A DNA stretch of 64,000 nt from Bacteroidota bacterium (GCA_006226425.1 SBGX01000011.1:1-64000); one strand, 5' to 3'. Positions 26,999 to 36,045 are shown, numbered from the stretch's first letter. A program made the numbers and translations. Notes: a model not told the origin generated them from the letters alone.

Positions 26999-28558
26999 TT
27001 AATTGTTTAAGCTCAATTGAATGCGAAAAGTACTACCCTGTCCTGGTTCGGATTTAAGTACAAAGACCTGTCCGCGGTGGTATTCGTCGATGATTCTCTT
27101 GACGAGCGAAAGGCCTAGTCCCCAGCCCCTTTTCTTGCTAGTATATCCCGGCTGGAAAATGGTTTTGTGCTTGTTTTGAGGAATTCCTTTTCCAGTGTCG
27201 GCTACGTCAATGTATGCATGTTTTTCATCAGCACTGATTTTGACGTGAATGCGCCCGGAATTTCGATCCATGGCATCGACGGCATTTTTGATGATGTTTT
27301 CAATGACCCAGGCCATCAAAGGTGGGTTGTGGGCGACCAACAATTGTTGGCTACTTGCTTCAAATTCCAGTTGTACTTTCCCAGAAATTCGCGAGCGGAG
27401 ATAATGGCAAACCTGCTCAACGGTTTCGATCAGATCTGTCTGTTCCAATCGGGCATCTGAACCGATTTTTGAAAAGCGGTTGGTCACCGTTTCCAGGCGA
27501 TCCGTATCTTTTTTCATTTCCCGGACAATTTCCGGATTGACACCCTCGCTTTCCAATAATTGGATCCAGGCAATCAGGGAGGATAAAGGGGTGCCCAATT
27601 GGTGGGCTGTTTCTTTGGCCATCCCAGCCCAAACCTGATTTTGTTCTGCTTTTCTGAATGTGCTAAAAATCAGGTATCCGATGAAGATGAAGAGGCCAAT
27701 AATAAAAAACTGGATGTACGGAAAATATTTCAACTGCTTGAGTTCCGGACTGTCATCGAAATAGAGCAAACTGTTTTGGTGACGCGCGAAATTAATCGGC
27801 ACGGGCGTATTTATTTTTTTAAAGCTATTGAGAAAAATCTGACGGTCAGTTTCAGGTCCCAAATCGACATTGCTGGCAATAATTGAATCTGACTCAGCAT
27901 CTAGCAGAACCACAGGAACCAGGCTCTCGTTTGAAATAAGTTCAGCGTTAAAAGCCTGGATCAGAGAATCCCGTTCCTGCTCCAGTTTGAAGATGTTTCG
28001 GGAGTCGTTGTACACGCAGGTCATCGATGAGATGGCATCCAGTCGAATGGTAAACTTTCTTCCCTTTTTTCCCCAGTTGGTAGCGAGCTGTCGGAGCGAA
28101 TCCTCGAAATGCTGTTCCAGTTGTTTTGGACTTGATTTTGGAAAATGGGGACGAAGTTGGCTGGTATCAAAGTCAAGATTATTGTACGTGGAGATATTGC
28201 CTTCGTAATCAAAAACGATGACAGGAATCCGATCGTTTTTGCGAATGATCTTCATGGGGAAGGAATAATCCGTGTACTGGTTGCTTAGACTTGGCTTGGA
28301 AACTTCTTTAATCGCGTCAATCCACATTTCCATTTCCGATCTTTCTTTTTCACGGAGTTGGGTAAATGTGCGATTGGTCAGACGAATGAGTTCGGCTTTC
28401 TTTTTGATGGCATCAGCCCATTGAGTAGCTCGTTCGCGCTCACGTTCACGGACTCTTGTAACAATGTCGTTCGAGACGAATAATGACAATCCGACCAGGA
28501 TCAGTGCCACTACCAGGAGGGCAATTTTCCATTTTTGTTTGTTGGAATACAGATTCAT
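26999..28558 (-). CDS. Membrane sensor histidine kinase
   Basis: A 519-residue kinase with membrane helices at about 10-30 and 283-303 enclosing a ~250-residue periplasmic sensor region of unknown fold. The cytoplasmic part has the H-box in AKETAHQLGTPLSSLIAW (phospho-His), the N-box ENIIKNAVDAMDR, the G1 box DTGKGIP and the G2 box GWGLGLSLVKRII. The AHQLGTPLSS H-box variant is frequent in Bacteroidota. No response regulator is adjacent, so its partner and signal are unknown. Confidence 0.94.
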   Translation of the reverse strand: MNLYSNKQKWKIALLVVALILVGLSLFVSNDIVTRVRERERERATQWADAIKKKAELIRLTNRTFTQLREKERSEMEMWIDAIKEVSKPSLSNQYTDYSFPMKIIRKNDRIPVIVFDYEGNISTYNNLDFDTSQLRPHFPKSSPKQLEQHFEDSLRQLATNWGKKGRKFTIRLDAISSMTCVYNDSRNIFKLEQERDSLIQAFNAELISNESLVPVVLLDAESDSIIASNVDLGPETDRQIFLNSFKKINTPVPINFARHQNSLLYFDDSPELKQLKYFPYIQFFIIGLFIFIGYLIFSTFRKAEQNQVWAGMAKETAHQLGTPLSSLIAWIQLLESEGVNPEIVREMKKDTDRLETVTNRFSKIGSDARLEQTDLIETVEQVCHYLRSRISGKVQLEFEASSQQLLVAHNPPLMAWVIENIIKNAVDAMDRNSGRIHVKISADEKHAYIDVADTGKGIPQNKHKTIFQPGYTSKKRGWGLGLSLVKRIIDEYHRGQVFVLKSEPGQGSTFRIQLSLNN

Positions 28559-28584
28559 CGCGTACAGGCCAAAAATAAGAAGGA

Positions 28585-29487
28585 TTAATAACTTCTCAGC
28601 GCATAGAACGTTTTACCGCGCCACATCAACGTTGGGAAAGGGAACTTTATTGTGTTGAATGGGGAGAGGGCGGCTTTGAGCCATCGATTCCGAATTGGAA
28701 GTTGTTTGACATCCACGTCGAGGGACAGGAGCCATTCGCGCTTCGCCTCAAAAGTTCGTCCATCACTACTGGTGAACACATCTGAGTCCCCAATAAACTT
28801 TTGGTGCGCTCCATAACCGATAGCAATTGCCAACCATTTTGGTGCTTTTGGATTTTTGGAGAAATAAAACGGGGAGAAACTCAACCAGTAATTTTGCGCA
28901 TTATAGTCCTTTAGGATTTTTTCAGGCAAGGTGCTCCCCAGGTGACTTGGACGATAGCTGGCCAGGCCACTTTCGCGATAGGAAAACTTAAATTTCAGGA
29001 ATTGATCCCGGAAGAATAGCTCCTGTCCGAGAAATAAACTACTGCCAAGGGTATTGGCCGCAACATCACTCCAGGAGAAGCCCCAGTTGGAACTGTAGGC
29101 GTCAAGCATCTCGACACTGAATTGGTATGACCATCCAACCCCAGCTCCAATCCAGGCCGCCGTTCGGTGCTTTACTCCTGACCAGCGATAGGTTTTGGCC
29201 ACGAGGGAACTAAGTTGATAAGCGGTATAGGCATGCCCGACTTTGTCCACCTGCATCCAGCTTTTGGAATCATCAAATGTATGCCAGGAAGTTCTTTCAA
29301 ATTCTTTGTACCAAATCTGGGAAAGCAAGAGATTACTTCCTGCCCAAATGGATGAGATTCCGGCAGTAGTAGACCAAAAGCGCGGTTTATTCAGACTATC
29401 AGCAGACTCCCAAAAGGAAGAAGGTTTGGTCTGGGAAAAACAGCTTGCTCCAAAAAGAAGGATAATACCCAAAAATCTTACGCCCAT
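28585..29487 (-). CDS. DUF2279 family protein
   Basis: A 300-residue protein with an N-terminal signal peptide (MGVRFLGIILLFGASCFSQ). The stretch VDKVGHAYTAYQLSSLVAKTYR and the following WIGAGVGWSYQFSVEMLDAYS and GFSWSDVAANTLGS are the hallmarks of the YfiM-like DUF2279 family, widespread in Bacteroidota and of unknown function, probably at the outer membrane. It sits between the histidine kinase and the YceI-fusion gene, all on the minus strand. Confidence 0.85.
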   Translation of the reverse strand: MGVRFLGIILLFGASCFSQTKPSSFWESADSLNKPRFWSTTAGISSIWAGSNLLLSQIWYKEFERTSWHTFDDSKSWMQVDKVGHAYTAYQLSSLVAKTYRWSGVKHRTAAWIGAGVGWSYQFSVEMLDAYSSNWGFSWSDVAANTLGSSLFLGQELFFRDQFLKFKFSYRESGLASYRPSHLGSTLPEKILKDYNAQNYWLSFSPFYFSKNPKAPKWLAIAIGYGAHQKFIGDSDVFTSSDGRTFEAKREWLLSLDVDVKQLPIRNRWLKAALSPFNTIKFPFPTLMWRGKTFYALRSY

Positions 29488-29544
29488 TGATACGAAAATA
29501 AGTCAATCTCGTGAACAGCACAAATCCGCAAGGCACAAATGAAT

Positions 29545-29578
29545 AAAAAGGGAGTTGAATCGATCAAAGTCCCTTTTT
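29545..29578 (-). terminator. Possible terminator of the YceI-fusion gene
   Basis: AAAAAGGGA (29545-29553) pairs perfectly with TCCCTTTTT (29570-29578) around a 16-base loop; on the minus strand a U-run follows. The stem begins just before the gene's stop codon. The long loop makes it less certain than the others in the window. Confidence 0.45.
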
Positions 29579-31240
29579 ACGCAATTCCAGTTTGAATTGG
29601 AACGAGACAAGGTCTCCGATTTTAGGGTCAGACTCCATTCCATGCTTGCTCCGATCCAATTGGGAAGAGCCTACTAAAAGCATGAAGGGTCCTTTTTCAT
29701 CCTGATCAATGGACACGACTTTCATCAGTAGCGTAATATTTTGACTAATTCCCCGAAGTTTCACTTTCCCCTTTACTTGCATTTGTTTTCCTTTTTGGAG
29801 CCAGGAATCAGATTGAAAACTGACTTCCGGGAAAGAAGAGGCATGTAAATATTCTTCCTCCATGAGGGACTCGTCTCTAAAATCATTGTAGGTGGTAAAC
29901 CCTTTGAGCGGGAGCTTCACAGAGACGCTTGAATTAGCGGCTTCGGGAGTAATGGAGAAAAGTCCATTAATTTGTTGAAACGCGCCAGTGGTTTTGGACC
30001 CCTGCGGTCCGAGTTCAAAAGTTAGTTCAGACGCCTTTGAAACAATTTCCCATTGACCTGTGGGGAGTTCATTTGTAGGAGCCGACTCTTGCTTATTTTC
30101 AACTTCTTTTTGAGACTCTTTCGTGCTTTCACTTCCTTCGTTCTCCATCTTTTTCTGCATCTGCCCTTCATCAACTTTTTCAGGACTTGAAGGAATGGAA
30201 TCATTTGTTTGAAAGTCGATGGCCTGAAGGTCATGGCCACTTTCCAGTTGTTCAAAGCGACTTAATCCGGGTTTTTGAATTGCTTTTTTGCCAGGTAGCG
30301 TTACTCCAGCGATCAGGAGAACGGCAATCGTCATACCAACCAGGGCTGAGCGAATAGATATATTTTCATGGCTGCTCGCGGCAAAAGCGATTCCAATAGC
30401 AAAAATAGCTGCAATGCCCGCGGGAATTCCACCCAAATGCTCTTTGAAGAGTTCAATAAAGACGAAGAAGCCATAAAGTAGTAAGGGAAAAAGAAAGTAG
30501 AGTATTTTTTGAAGTGGAGAATTCTGTTTATCACGTGAATCAAGGCTGAACCAGAAAGCCATGCCAGCTCCCAGAAGGAGTCCCAATAAAACACTTCGGC
30601 TGCCTAGCTCCAGTGATTCAACAACTAACTGATTGGATAGCACAGGTAACAATGCCGCCAGGAGAAGTAAAAAACTGCTGCCCTGACGGGATGATTGTTG
30701 ATAGACAGAGCTCCCGTAGAAAGCAACACCAACAAGAATGAGCCCTAAACTTTCTCCAAAGAAATGAGCAAATACTAGTAAAAGAGCAGCCCCCAAAAGA
30801 TCAAGTCGATCAGTCAGAACTTGCTGATCCAGATGGAAGAAACGGGCCAGCCATTTCCCCTTCATTTCGATGATTAAAGGAAAGGCAGCACCCAGAATGG
30901 GAAGCAAAAGGACATTAGAAGCATTGAAAACAACCGGATAACCAAGGAATTGGAATTGACTTCCTTGCCAGAGGAGGAAAGTGGTAGAGCTAATGAGTCC
31001 GAGAAATTTTTTCCATTCCCCCTTTAAATATAGGGAGCTTGTGAAATTGAAAACCAGATATAGGATGAGATGAATTAAAAGCAAATTGGCCTGAGATTCT
31101 TCAGAAAAGCCATTTCGGGCAAAGAGAATGATCGAGACAAAAAGCAAAAGAAGGCTCAATTGACCGTATTTTCGCTTGTCGGTGACCCAGGAAAAAAGTC
31201 CAAACAGTCCTACAATGGTGAAAAATAGAGAGTCTATCAT
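29564..31240 (-). CDS. Multipass membrane protein fused to a C-terminal YceI domain
   Basis: A 558-residue protein. The first ~320 residues hold roughly ten to twelve hydrophobic helices with no family I can name with confidence. A charged Glu/Lys/Ser-rich linker follows (about 330-390). The C-terminal domain (about 395-556; WEIVSKASELTFELGPQGSKTTGAF ... in short pieces, then ASSFPEVSFQSD and VKGKVKLRGISQNITL) has the pattern of YceI, a lipocalin-like barrel that binds polyprenoids or other lipids, usually a stand-alone periplasmic protein of ~190 residues. Fusion to a membrane transporter-like domain is uncommon. It is divergently transcribed from the carotenoid genes, so a link to isoprenoid lipids is tempting but unproven. 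Confidence 0.8.
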   Translation of the reverse strand: MIDSLFFTIVGLFGLFSWVTDKRKYGQLSLLLLFVSIILFARNGFSEESQANLLLIHLILYLVFNFTSSLYLKGEWKKFLGLISSTTFLLWQGSQFQFLGYPVVFNASNVLLLPILGAAFPLIIEMKGKWLARFFHLDQQVLTDRLDLLGAALLLVFAHFFGESLGLILVGVAFYGSSVYQQSSRQGSSFLLLLAALLPVLSNQLVVESLELGSRSVLLGLLLGAGMAFWFSLDSRDKQNSPLQKILYFLFPLLLYGFFVFIELFKEHLGGIPAGIAAIFAIGIAFAASSHENISIRSALVGMTIAVLLIAGVTLPGKKAIQKPGLSRFEQLESGHDLQAIDFQTNDSIPSSPEKVDEGQMQKKMENEGSESTKESQKEVENKQESAPTNELPTGQWEIVSKASELTFELGPQGSKTTGAFQQINGLFSITPEAANSSVSVKLPLKGFTTYNDFRDESLMEEEYLHASSFPEVSFQSDSWLQKGKQMQVKGKVKLRGISQNITLLMKVVSIDQDEKGPFMLLVGSSQLDRSKHGMESDPKIGDLVSFQFKLELRKKGL

Positions 31241-31254
31241 ACAAATTCTTTTGA

Positions 31255-31262
31255 CAAATATA
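31255..31262 (-). promoter_or_regulatory. TAnnTTTG -7 element for the YceI-fusion gene
   Basis: The minus strand reads TATATTTG, an exact match, 14 bases before the ATG at 31240. Confidence 0.6.
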
Positions 31263-31332
31263 TAAATAATTACCCAGGTAAATAAAATAATTAAAATTAA
31301 TTTTTGAGCCCACTTTTAGAACAAGAATCCGC

Positions 31333-31340
31333 TAACTTTG
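31333..31340 (+). promoter_or_regulatory. TAnnTTTG -7 element for the carotenoid operon
   Basis: TAACTTTG is an exact match, 13 bases before the cruF ATG at 31354. The carotenoid genes and the YceI-fusion gene are thus served by divergent promoters in one ~110-base gap. Confidence 0.6.
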
Positions 31341-31353
31341 TTTCACACGAGTA

Positions 31354-31989
31354 ATGTTTCCAAAACGCGAATATATTTTATTAGCAATTCTGATCCTCTT
31401 CCATACGATTGGATTGTGCGGAATGCTTCTCCCGGATATTAGGGAGGAGATGCTGGCCTATAGCAGCATGAATCTCTATTTGACTTTTGTGGTTCTTATG
31501 ATTTCCGGGGGGCGAAAATCGATGAGGTATTTCATATTTGTGCTGATGCTGTACCTGTACGGGATGTCGATCGAACTAATAGGAGTCCACACAGGCATCT
31601 TATTTGGACAGTATCAATACGGGGCCTCTTTGGGAAGCAAGTTTCTGGAGGTTCCTTATGTTCTGGGGATAAATTGGGTGATTTTGGTGATCAGTTGTTC
31701 GCTTTTGAGCCATCGATTGATTAGGAACATGTGGGGAGGAATTATCCTGGCCGCCTTGCTGATGACGGGAATGGATTTTCTGATTGAACCGGTGGCCATT
31801 GCTTCTGATTATTGGAGTTGGTCTGGTGGAGAAGTACCATGGTTCAACTACTTATGTTGGTTCTTGCTGGCGATTCCTCCACTTTGGGTTTTCAGAAAAT
31901 TTGTCATCCGAACTGAACAATCTCTGGTGGGAATTGGTTTATGTATGGTATATTTTCTATTTTTTGGGATCTTAAATCTTTGTTTGTAA
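31354..31989 (+). CDS. cruF: CruF-like carotenoid biosynthesis protein (DUF422)
   Basis: A 211-residue integral membrane protein with about six helices, of the DUF422/Caroten_synth family. CruF members hydrate the 1',2' end of carotenes such as gamma-carotene, giving monocyclic carotenoids of the myxol/saproxanthin type. Visible family features are IELIGVHTGILFGQYQYG near the middle and GMDFLIEPVAIASDYWSW. Its TAA overlaps the crtZ ATG (TAATG). Context with crtZ and a lycopene cyclase strongly supports the pathway; the exact reaction is inferred. Confidence 0.85.
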   Translation: MFPKREYILLAILILFHTIGLCGMLLPDIREEMLAYSSMNLYLTFVVLMISGGRKSMRYFIFVLMLYLYGMSIELIGVHTGILFGQYQYGASLGSKFLEVPYVLGINWVILVISCSLLSHRLIRNMWGGIILAALLMTGMDFLIEPVAIASDYWSWSGGEVPWFNYLCWFLLAIPPLWVFRKFVIRTEQSLVGIGLCMVYFLFFGILNLCL

Positions 31990-32474
31990 TGAGCGTGAGT
32001 TGGTTTGGCCCACTTTTTTTGATAGCGAGCTTTTGTGCGATGGAGTTCATGGCCTGGGCAACTCATAAGTATCTTATGCATGGCTGGATGTGGTATTTTC
32101 ATCGAGACCATCATGTAGAAGAAAAGGGTTTTTTTGAACGAAACGATGTCTTTTTCCTTATTTACGCGATTCCTTCCTGGCTGTGCATCATGCTGGGCTT
32201 AATGGGAAAAGCGTACATTCCCGTGTGGATCGGTTTTGGAATCGCCTTGTACGGATTCACCTATTTTATGATTCATGATGTCTATATCCACCGAAGATTT
32301 AAGTGGTTAAGAGATATCGACCACCCTTACTTTATGGCGATTCGAAAGGCTCACAAGGTGCACCATAAACATCTGGGAAAGGAAGATGGAGAGTGTTTTG
32401 GCATGCTGATCGTTCCACGCAAATACTATGAAGAAGCTAAAAATACTTTCCACAGAAAATACGGGAAGTCATGA
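31989..32474 (+). CDS. crtZ: Beta-carotene hydroxylase
   Basis: CrtZ is a di-iron membrane hydroxylase that adds the 3-hydroxyl group to beta-ionone rings. The 161-residue product has the full set of histidine clusters: HKYLMH, HRDHH, HDVYIHRR and HKVHHKH. The start at 31989 (MSVSWFGPLF) overlaps the cruF stop and gives the typical length; a longer in-frame start at 31941 would lie inside cruF. It overlaps the lycopene cyclase gene by four bases (ATGA), so the three genes are translationally coupled. Confidence 0.95.
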   Translation: MSVSWFGPLFLIASFCAMEFMAWATHKYLMHGWMWYFHRDHHVEEKGFFERNDVFFLIYAIPSWLCIMLGLMGKAYIPVWIGFGIALYGFTYFMIHDVYIHRRFKWLRDIDHPYFMAIRKAHKVHHKHLGKEDGECFGMLIVPRKYYEEAKNTFHRKYGKS

Positions 32475-33166
32475 GTACCTATTTATGGTGGATGCTCGGC
32501 TCATTGATTGGCCCACTTCTTTTGAGCTTCGATAAAAAAGTGGTCTTTTACCGCTCGTTTAAACCTTTGTTTTTAGCCATTTTGCCCGTAGCTTTTGCCT
32601 TTTTGGTGTGGGATGCATACTTTACGGAATTGGAAGTCTGGGGTTTTAATACGGATCATCACGGTTCTTTTGTAGTGTATAATCTTCCCCTCGAAGAATG
32701 TTTGTTTTTTCTGATCGTGCCGTTTTGTTGTGTCTTCATTCATGAGGTATTGAAAGCCTATTTTCCGAACTTATCGAACGAGCCGATATCCATTTTCTTT
32801 TCACTTTTTCTGCTTCTTTTCAATGTGGTCATGCTCACCATGAGTTCAGGTTACTACACGGTTTCGGCATGTACGATCAGCATTCTATTGACACTTTATT
32901 TTTACTTCTGGAAGAAAAGTCCCTGGTTTGGAAGTTTTGTTCGCACCTACCTGGTGGCAATCGCCCCTTTTTTGTTAGTCAACGGGGCACTAACGGGGCT
33001 ATTTACGGAAGAACCAATCGTGTGGTATAGTAATGATCAGATCACTGGATTCCGGGTTTGGACCATTCCCCTGGAAGATTTTTTCTATAACTATGATTTA
33101 CTGCTACCGATAGTTGCCATTTTTGAATACCTGAAGAAAAATTCCGAGACGGATATCCTTGCCTGA
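32471..33166 (+). CDS. CarR/CrtYcd-type lycopene cyclase
   Basis: A 231-residue membrane protein made of two tandem CarR-type cyclase domains, as in Bacteroidota lycopene beta-cyclases that fuse the CrtYc and CrtYd halves. Each half carries the family motif: DAYFTELEVWGFN with YNLPLEECLFF in the first, and VWYSNDQITGFRVW with IPLEDFFYNY in the second. It closes psi ends of lycopene or gamma-carotene into beta rings, providing the ring that CrtZ hydroxylates. crtB and crtI, needed to make lycopene, are not in the window. Confidence 0.92.
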   Translation: MSTYLWWMLGSLIGPLLLSFDKKVVFYRSFKPLFLAILPVAFAFLVWDAYFTELEVWGFNTDHHGSFVVYNLPLEECLFFLIVPFCCVFIHEVLKAYFPNLSNEPISIFFSLFLLLFNVVMLTMSSGYYTVSACTISILLTLYFYFWKKSPWFGSFVRTYLVAIAPFLLVNGALTGLFTEEPIVWYSNDQITGFRVWTIPLEDFFYNYDLLLPIVAIFEYLKKNSETDILA

Positions 33167-33192
33167 AAGCTTCCTGAATCTCAACTTTTTGC

Positions 33193-33200
33193 TATATTTG
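33193..33200 (+). promoter_or_regulatory. TAnnTTTG -7 element for the FkbM gene
   Basis: TATATTTG is an exact match, 16 bases before the GTG start at 33217, and supports that start. Confidence 0.6.
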
Positions 33201-33216
33201 CCGGCACTTTAGACGC

Positions 33217-33951
33217 GTGAAAGAAAGGCTTAAATACGTATTGCAGAAAATACTGGGATTGTCAACCTATCTCAACTGGTTTGCACGTTTTAAAATCAGT
33301 ACGCTTCACCTGGATTCCAAAGAAAAAGATTTCTTCCTGTTCAAAGATTTGATTCAGCCGGAACGTGGAATTATTCTGGACATTGGAGCAAACCTCGGAA
33401 TCATGTCATACCACCTTTCCAAGACCTTTCCTGCTCAGGAAATCCATGCATTTGAGCCCATTCCGATCAATTTTAAGGTACTCGAAAAAGTAAAATCCAG
33501 GTACGATCTGAAGAACCTTCATCTTTATGAGTTGGCCGTAGGAGAGAAGGCTGGTAAGGTACAAATGATTCTTCCACGTCAGGGGAAAGTTTGGATGCAG
33601 GGCCTGAGTTATGTGCGTCATAAAGACCTTCCGAACGGAGACGATGGAAGAGAGTTCGAAGTAAAGATGGTTGCTCTAGATGAGCTTTATCAGGATCGAA
33701 AGATTGGTGCCATCAAATTGGATGTAGAGAACTTTGAGTACTTTGTGTTGTACGGGGCTCAAAAAATATTGGATCGAGACAGACCGTTGTTGTACGCAGA
33801 ACTGTGGGAGAATCAGAATCGGGAACAATGTTTTGAGCTGTTGGGCAATTTTGGCTACCGGACTTGCGTTGTGGAGAATGGTAAACTCGTCGCATTTGAT
33901 CCATCCAAACATCGTCAGCAAAACTTTATCTTTGAGCAGGAGACAGAATAA
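33217..33951 (+). CDS. FkbM family methyltransferase
   Basis: A 244-residue S-adenosylmethionine-dependent methyltransferase. The SAM loop is ILDIGANLGIMSYHLSK, followed by HAFEPIPINFKVLEKV, and KLDVENFEYFVLYGAQKIL is the typical FkbM block IV. Such enzymes O-methylate sugars or lipids, often in surface-polysaccharide gene sets. Translation starts at a GTG placed 16 bases after a -7 element. The next gene is a polysaccharide flippase, so glycan modification is a reasonable guess; the acceptor is unknown. Confidence 0.92.
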   Translation: MKERLKYVLQKILGLSTYLNWFARFKISTLHLDSKEKDFFLFKDLIQPERGIILDIGANLGIMSYHLSKTFPAQEIHAFEPIPINFKVLEKVKSRYDLKNLHLYELAVGEKAGKVQMILPRQGKVWMQGLSYVRHKDLPNGDDGREFEVKMVALDELYQDRKIGAIKLDVENFEYFVLYGAQKILDRDRPLLYAELWENQNREQCFELLGNFGYRTCVVENGKLVAFDPSKHRQQNFIFEQETE

Positions 33952-33970
33952 AGCGTAAATTAACAACTTC

Positions 33971-35407
33971 ATGCGCTACAAATTCTTTAGTCATCTGATC
34001 CCAATGATTGCCCTTAACCTCCTGGCTAAGCCGCTCTCTATTTACGCGATCGATGCAGAATTGCAGAATCGGATCGGAAAGGAAGAATATGGGATTTATT
34101 TTGCGATTCTTAATTTTTCCTATCTCTTCAACATCTTACTCGATTTTGGACTCACCAATTTCAATACCCGGGAAGTAGCCGGCGATCCGGAATCCAGAAA
34201 ACGAAGTTTTCATCAGTTATTTCCGATCAGAATCATTTTATTGTTGCTTTATTTCGGGTTTACCCTGGGTATTGCGTGGATGCTAGGCTATGATGAACGT
34301 CAGTTCCATGTACTTTGGATTCTGCTATTCAGCCAGTTTTTTATTAGTACAACCTTTTTTATCCGGAGTTACTTTGCCGGTCTGTTGATGTTTCGAACCG
34401 AAATTCTCTTCTCGGCCTTAGACAAGATTTTACTGGTCTTATTGGCCGGTTACTGGTTGTACTTTCAGAACGAGATTCCGATTTCAGTCGAAAATCTGGC
34501 CTGGTTGAACTTTGGAATTTACGGACTAACGAGTTTATTGGCTCTTACTTTCTTATTGGGAAAAATTGGCTGGCCGGCCTTCAACTGGAACTTTGGTTCT
34601 GTAAAAAAGATTCTGAGTCGGAGCATTCCTTTCGGAGTTCTGATCGTTTTCATGATGCTATACAACCGCCTGGACTCGGTGATGTTGGAAAGGCTTCATG
34701 AGCAGGGCAATGAACAGGCAGGAACTTATGCTCAGTCCTATCGGATTTTGGACGGTTTGTTCATGTTTGCCTCCATGTTTTCAACGCTCTTGTTTCCTTT
34801 GTTTAGTCGGCTTTTGAAGAACAGGGAGTCAGTCGTTGAACTCTTGGATTCCTCGGCGCGAGTTTTATTGATGGGATCTATGCTCGCTGCGGCAATCGGC
34901 TTGTTCTACGGAAATCCCGTATTGGAACTGTTCTATCATGAAGATATTGTTGGCTCCCTTCCAACTTTCCAGGTACTTATGTTAAGTTTCATTCCGGTCT
35001 CCGGAATCGTTTTGTGTGGTACCTTATTGACTGCGCACGCAAGCCTTCGCTATTTGATCATCGTGTCGCTGGGAGGAATTGTGATTAATGCCGGACTGAA
35101 TTTTTATCTGATCCCCGAATACGGAGCCTATGGAGCAGCTATCAGTACCCTGGCGACCCAGTCTCTGGTTGTTGTTTTACAGTTGTTGAAAGTTTGGGAG
35201 ATCTTTCGTTTTCAATGGAATTGGTGGTCCTTTCTGAGGTATCTTGGCTTGGCGACTTTACTCTTTTTCTCTGGAAAATGGATGCCCGACGTAGGATGGG
35301 TTTGGTATGAAGTGGCGTTGTTAGTTGTACTCGTTGTACTGTATGCTCTAATGACCCACATGATTCAATGGAAACTTTTCCTGAAGCTCCTTAAGGCCCA
35401 GAAATAG
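33971..35407 (+). CDS. Wzx-like polysaccharide flippase
   Basis: A 478-residue MATE/PST-superfamily transporter with about fourteen membrane helices, expected to flip lipid-linked oligosaccharides across the cytoplasmic membrane. Typical features are YAIDAELQNRIGKEEYGIYF near the start, LDFGLTNFNTREVA, and YNRLDSVMLERLHEQGNEQAGTY (read in short pieces) in the middle. It follows the FkbM gene by 19 bases, and no polymerase or glycosyltransferases are next to it, so the exported glycan is unknown. Confidence 0.9.
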   Translation: MRYKFFSHLIPMIALNLLAKPLSIYAIDAELQNRIGKEEYGIYFAILNFSYLFNILLDFGLTNFNTREVAGDPESRKRSFHQLFPIRIILLLLYFGFTLGIAWMLGYDERQFHVLWILLFSQFFISTTFFIRSYFAGLLMFRTEILFSALDKILLVLLAGYWLYFQNEIPISVENLAWLNFGIYGLTSLLALTFLLGKIGWPAFNWNFGSVKKILSRSIPFGVLIVFMMLYNRLDSVMLERLHEQGNEQAGTYAQSYRILDGLFMFASMFSTLLFPLFSRLLKNRESVVELLDSSARVLLMGSMLAAAIGLFYGNPVLELFYHEDIVGSLPTFQVLMLSFIPVSGIVLCGTLLTAHASLRYLIIVSLGGIVINAGLNFYLIPEYGAYGAAISTLATQSLVVVLQLLKVWEIFRFQWNWWSFLRYLGLATLLFFSGKWMPDVGWVWYEVALLVVLVVLYALMTHMIQWKLFLKLLKAQK

Positions 35408-35408
35408 T

Positions 35409-35819
35409 CTATTTCAATTTTACATGCAGGTGCCTGTTCGTGTTGAGATTGAAGCTGGCCTCCTGGAATGAAGGAGCGCTAAATGTGGCTCTGGCATTGT
35501 TTGAAAACCCATACTTTTCCAGAGGTATTCCCAACAAGTTTTTATCGAGAATGGCATTGTCATTTTCATCGTGAAAAACAGCTATGGCATAGGTGCCCCT
35601 GGGAAGTTGACCAAGATAAACTTCCCGTTCCGCCCCTTTTCGTACGATTCGCTTGAAGGCGTGAGTTGAGGACGGAAACGGATCTGATTTCCGATAGATT
35701 GCAATGAAGTAATGCCCTCTGGTACTTCCATTTCCGGAGAGACTTAAATGTAAATCGTGCTGTCCGTCTTCGGAAGAAATCGTTAGGAAGGGAAACAGTA
35801 AAACAAAATAGATGAACAT
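35409..35819 (-). CDS. DUF2141 secreted protein
   Basis: A 136-residue exported beta-rich protein with a hydrophobic N-terminal signal (MFIYFVLLFPFLTISS). The family pattern is clear: HYFIAIYRKSDPFP, YLGQLPRGTYAIAVFHDENDN and LGIPLEKYGFSNNARA match DUF2141, a small domain frequent in Bacteroidota and often found near TonB-dependent receptors or carotenoid genes. Function is unknown. It ends one base from the convergent flippase stop. Confidence 0.88.
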   Translation of the reverse strand: MFIYFVLLFPFLTISSEDGQHDLHLSLSGNGSTRGHYFIAIYRKSDPFPSSTHAFKRIVRKGAEREVYLGQLPRGTYAIAVFHDENDNAILDKNLLGIPLEKYGFSNNARATFSAPSFQEASFNLNTNRHLHVKLK

Positions 35820-35850
35820 AGCTACTCAACAAAGTTCTGGTCTAAAAGTT

Positions 35851-35994
35851 TTAGGAAGAGGGATTTATTTCCCGGAGTAGAAAATAGATCAGAACGGCAA
35901 GGATGATCAGGTAAAGCACGATTCGAATGAGGTACATTGGGCTTGCCTTGGGACTCACGTGCTTGCGAAGATTAATTTTTTTCTGTTCTTCCAC
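35851..35994 (-). CDS. Small single-pass membrane protein (47 aa)
   Basis: A GTG-initiated frame of 47 residues: a charged N terminus (VEEQKKINLRKHVSPKAS) and one strong helix (MYLIRIVLYLIILAVLIYFL) followed by LREINPSS. The charge distribution and clean helix suggest a real tail-type membrane protein. On the minus strand TATATTTC, one base off the -7 consensus, ends four bases before the GTG. It may share the strand and operon of the DUF2141 gene downstream, which begins 31 bases after the stop. I do not recognise a family. Confidence 0.5.
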   Translation of the reverse strand: MEEQKKINLRKHVSPKASPMYLIRIVLYLIILAVLIYFLLREINPSS

Positions 35995-36045
35995 CTGGGA
36001 AATATAAGATAAAAATGGGGCTTCGTTGGGGATGAATCATTAAAT

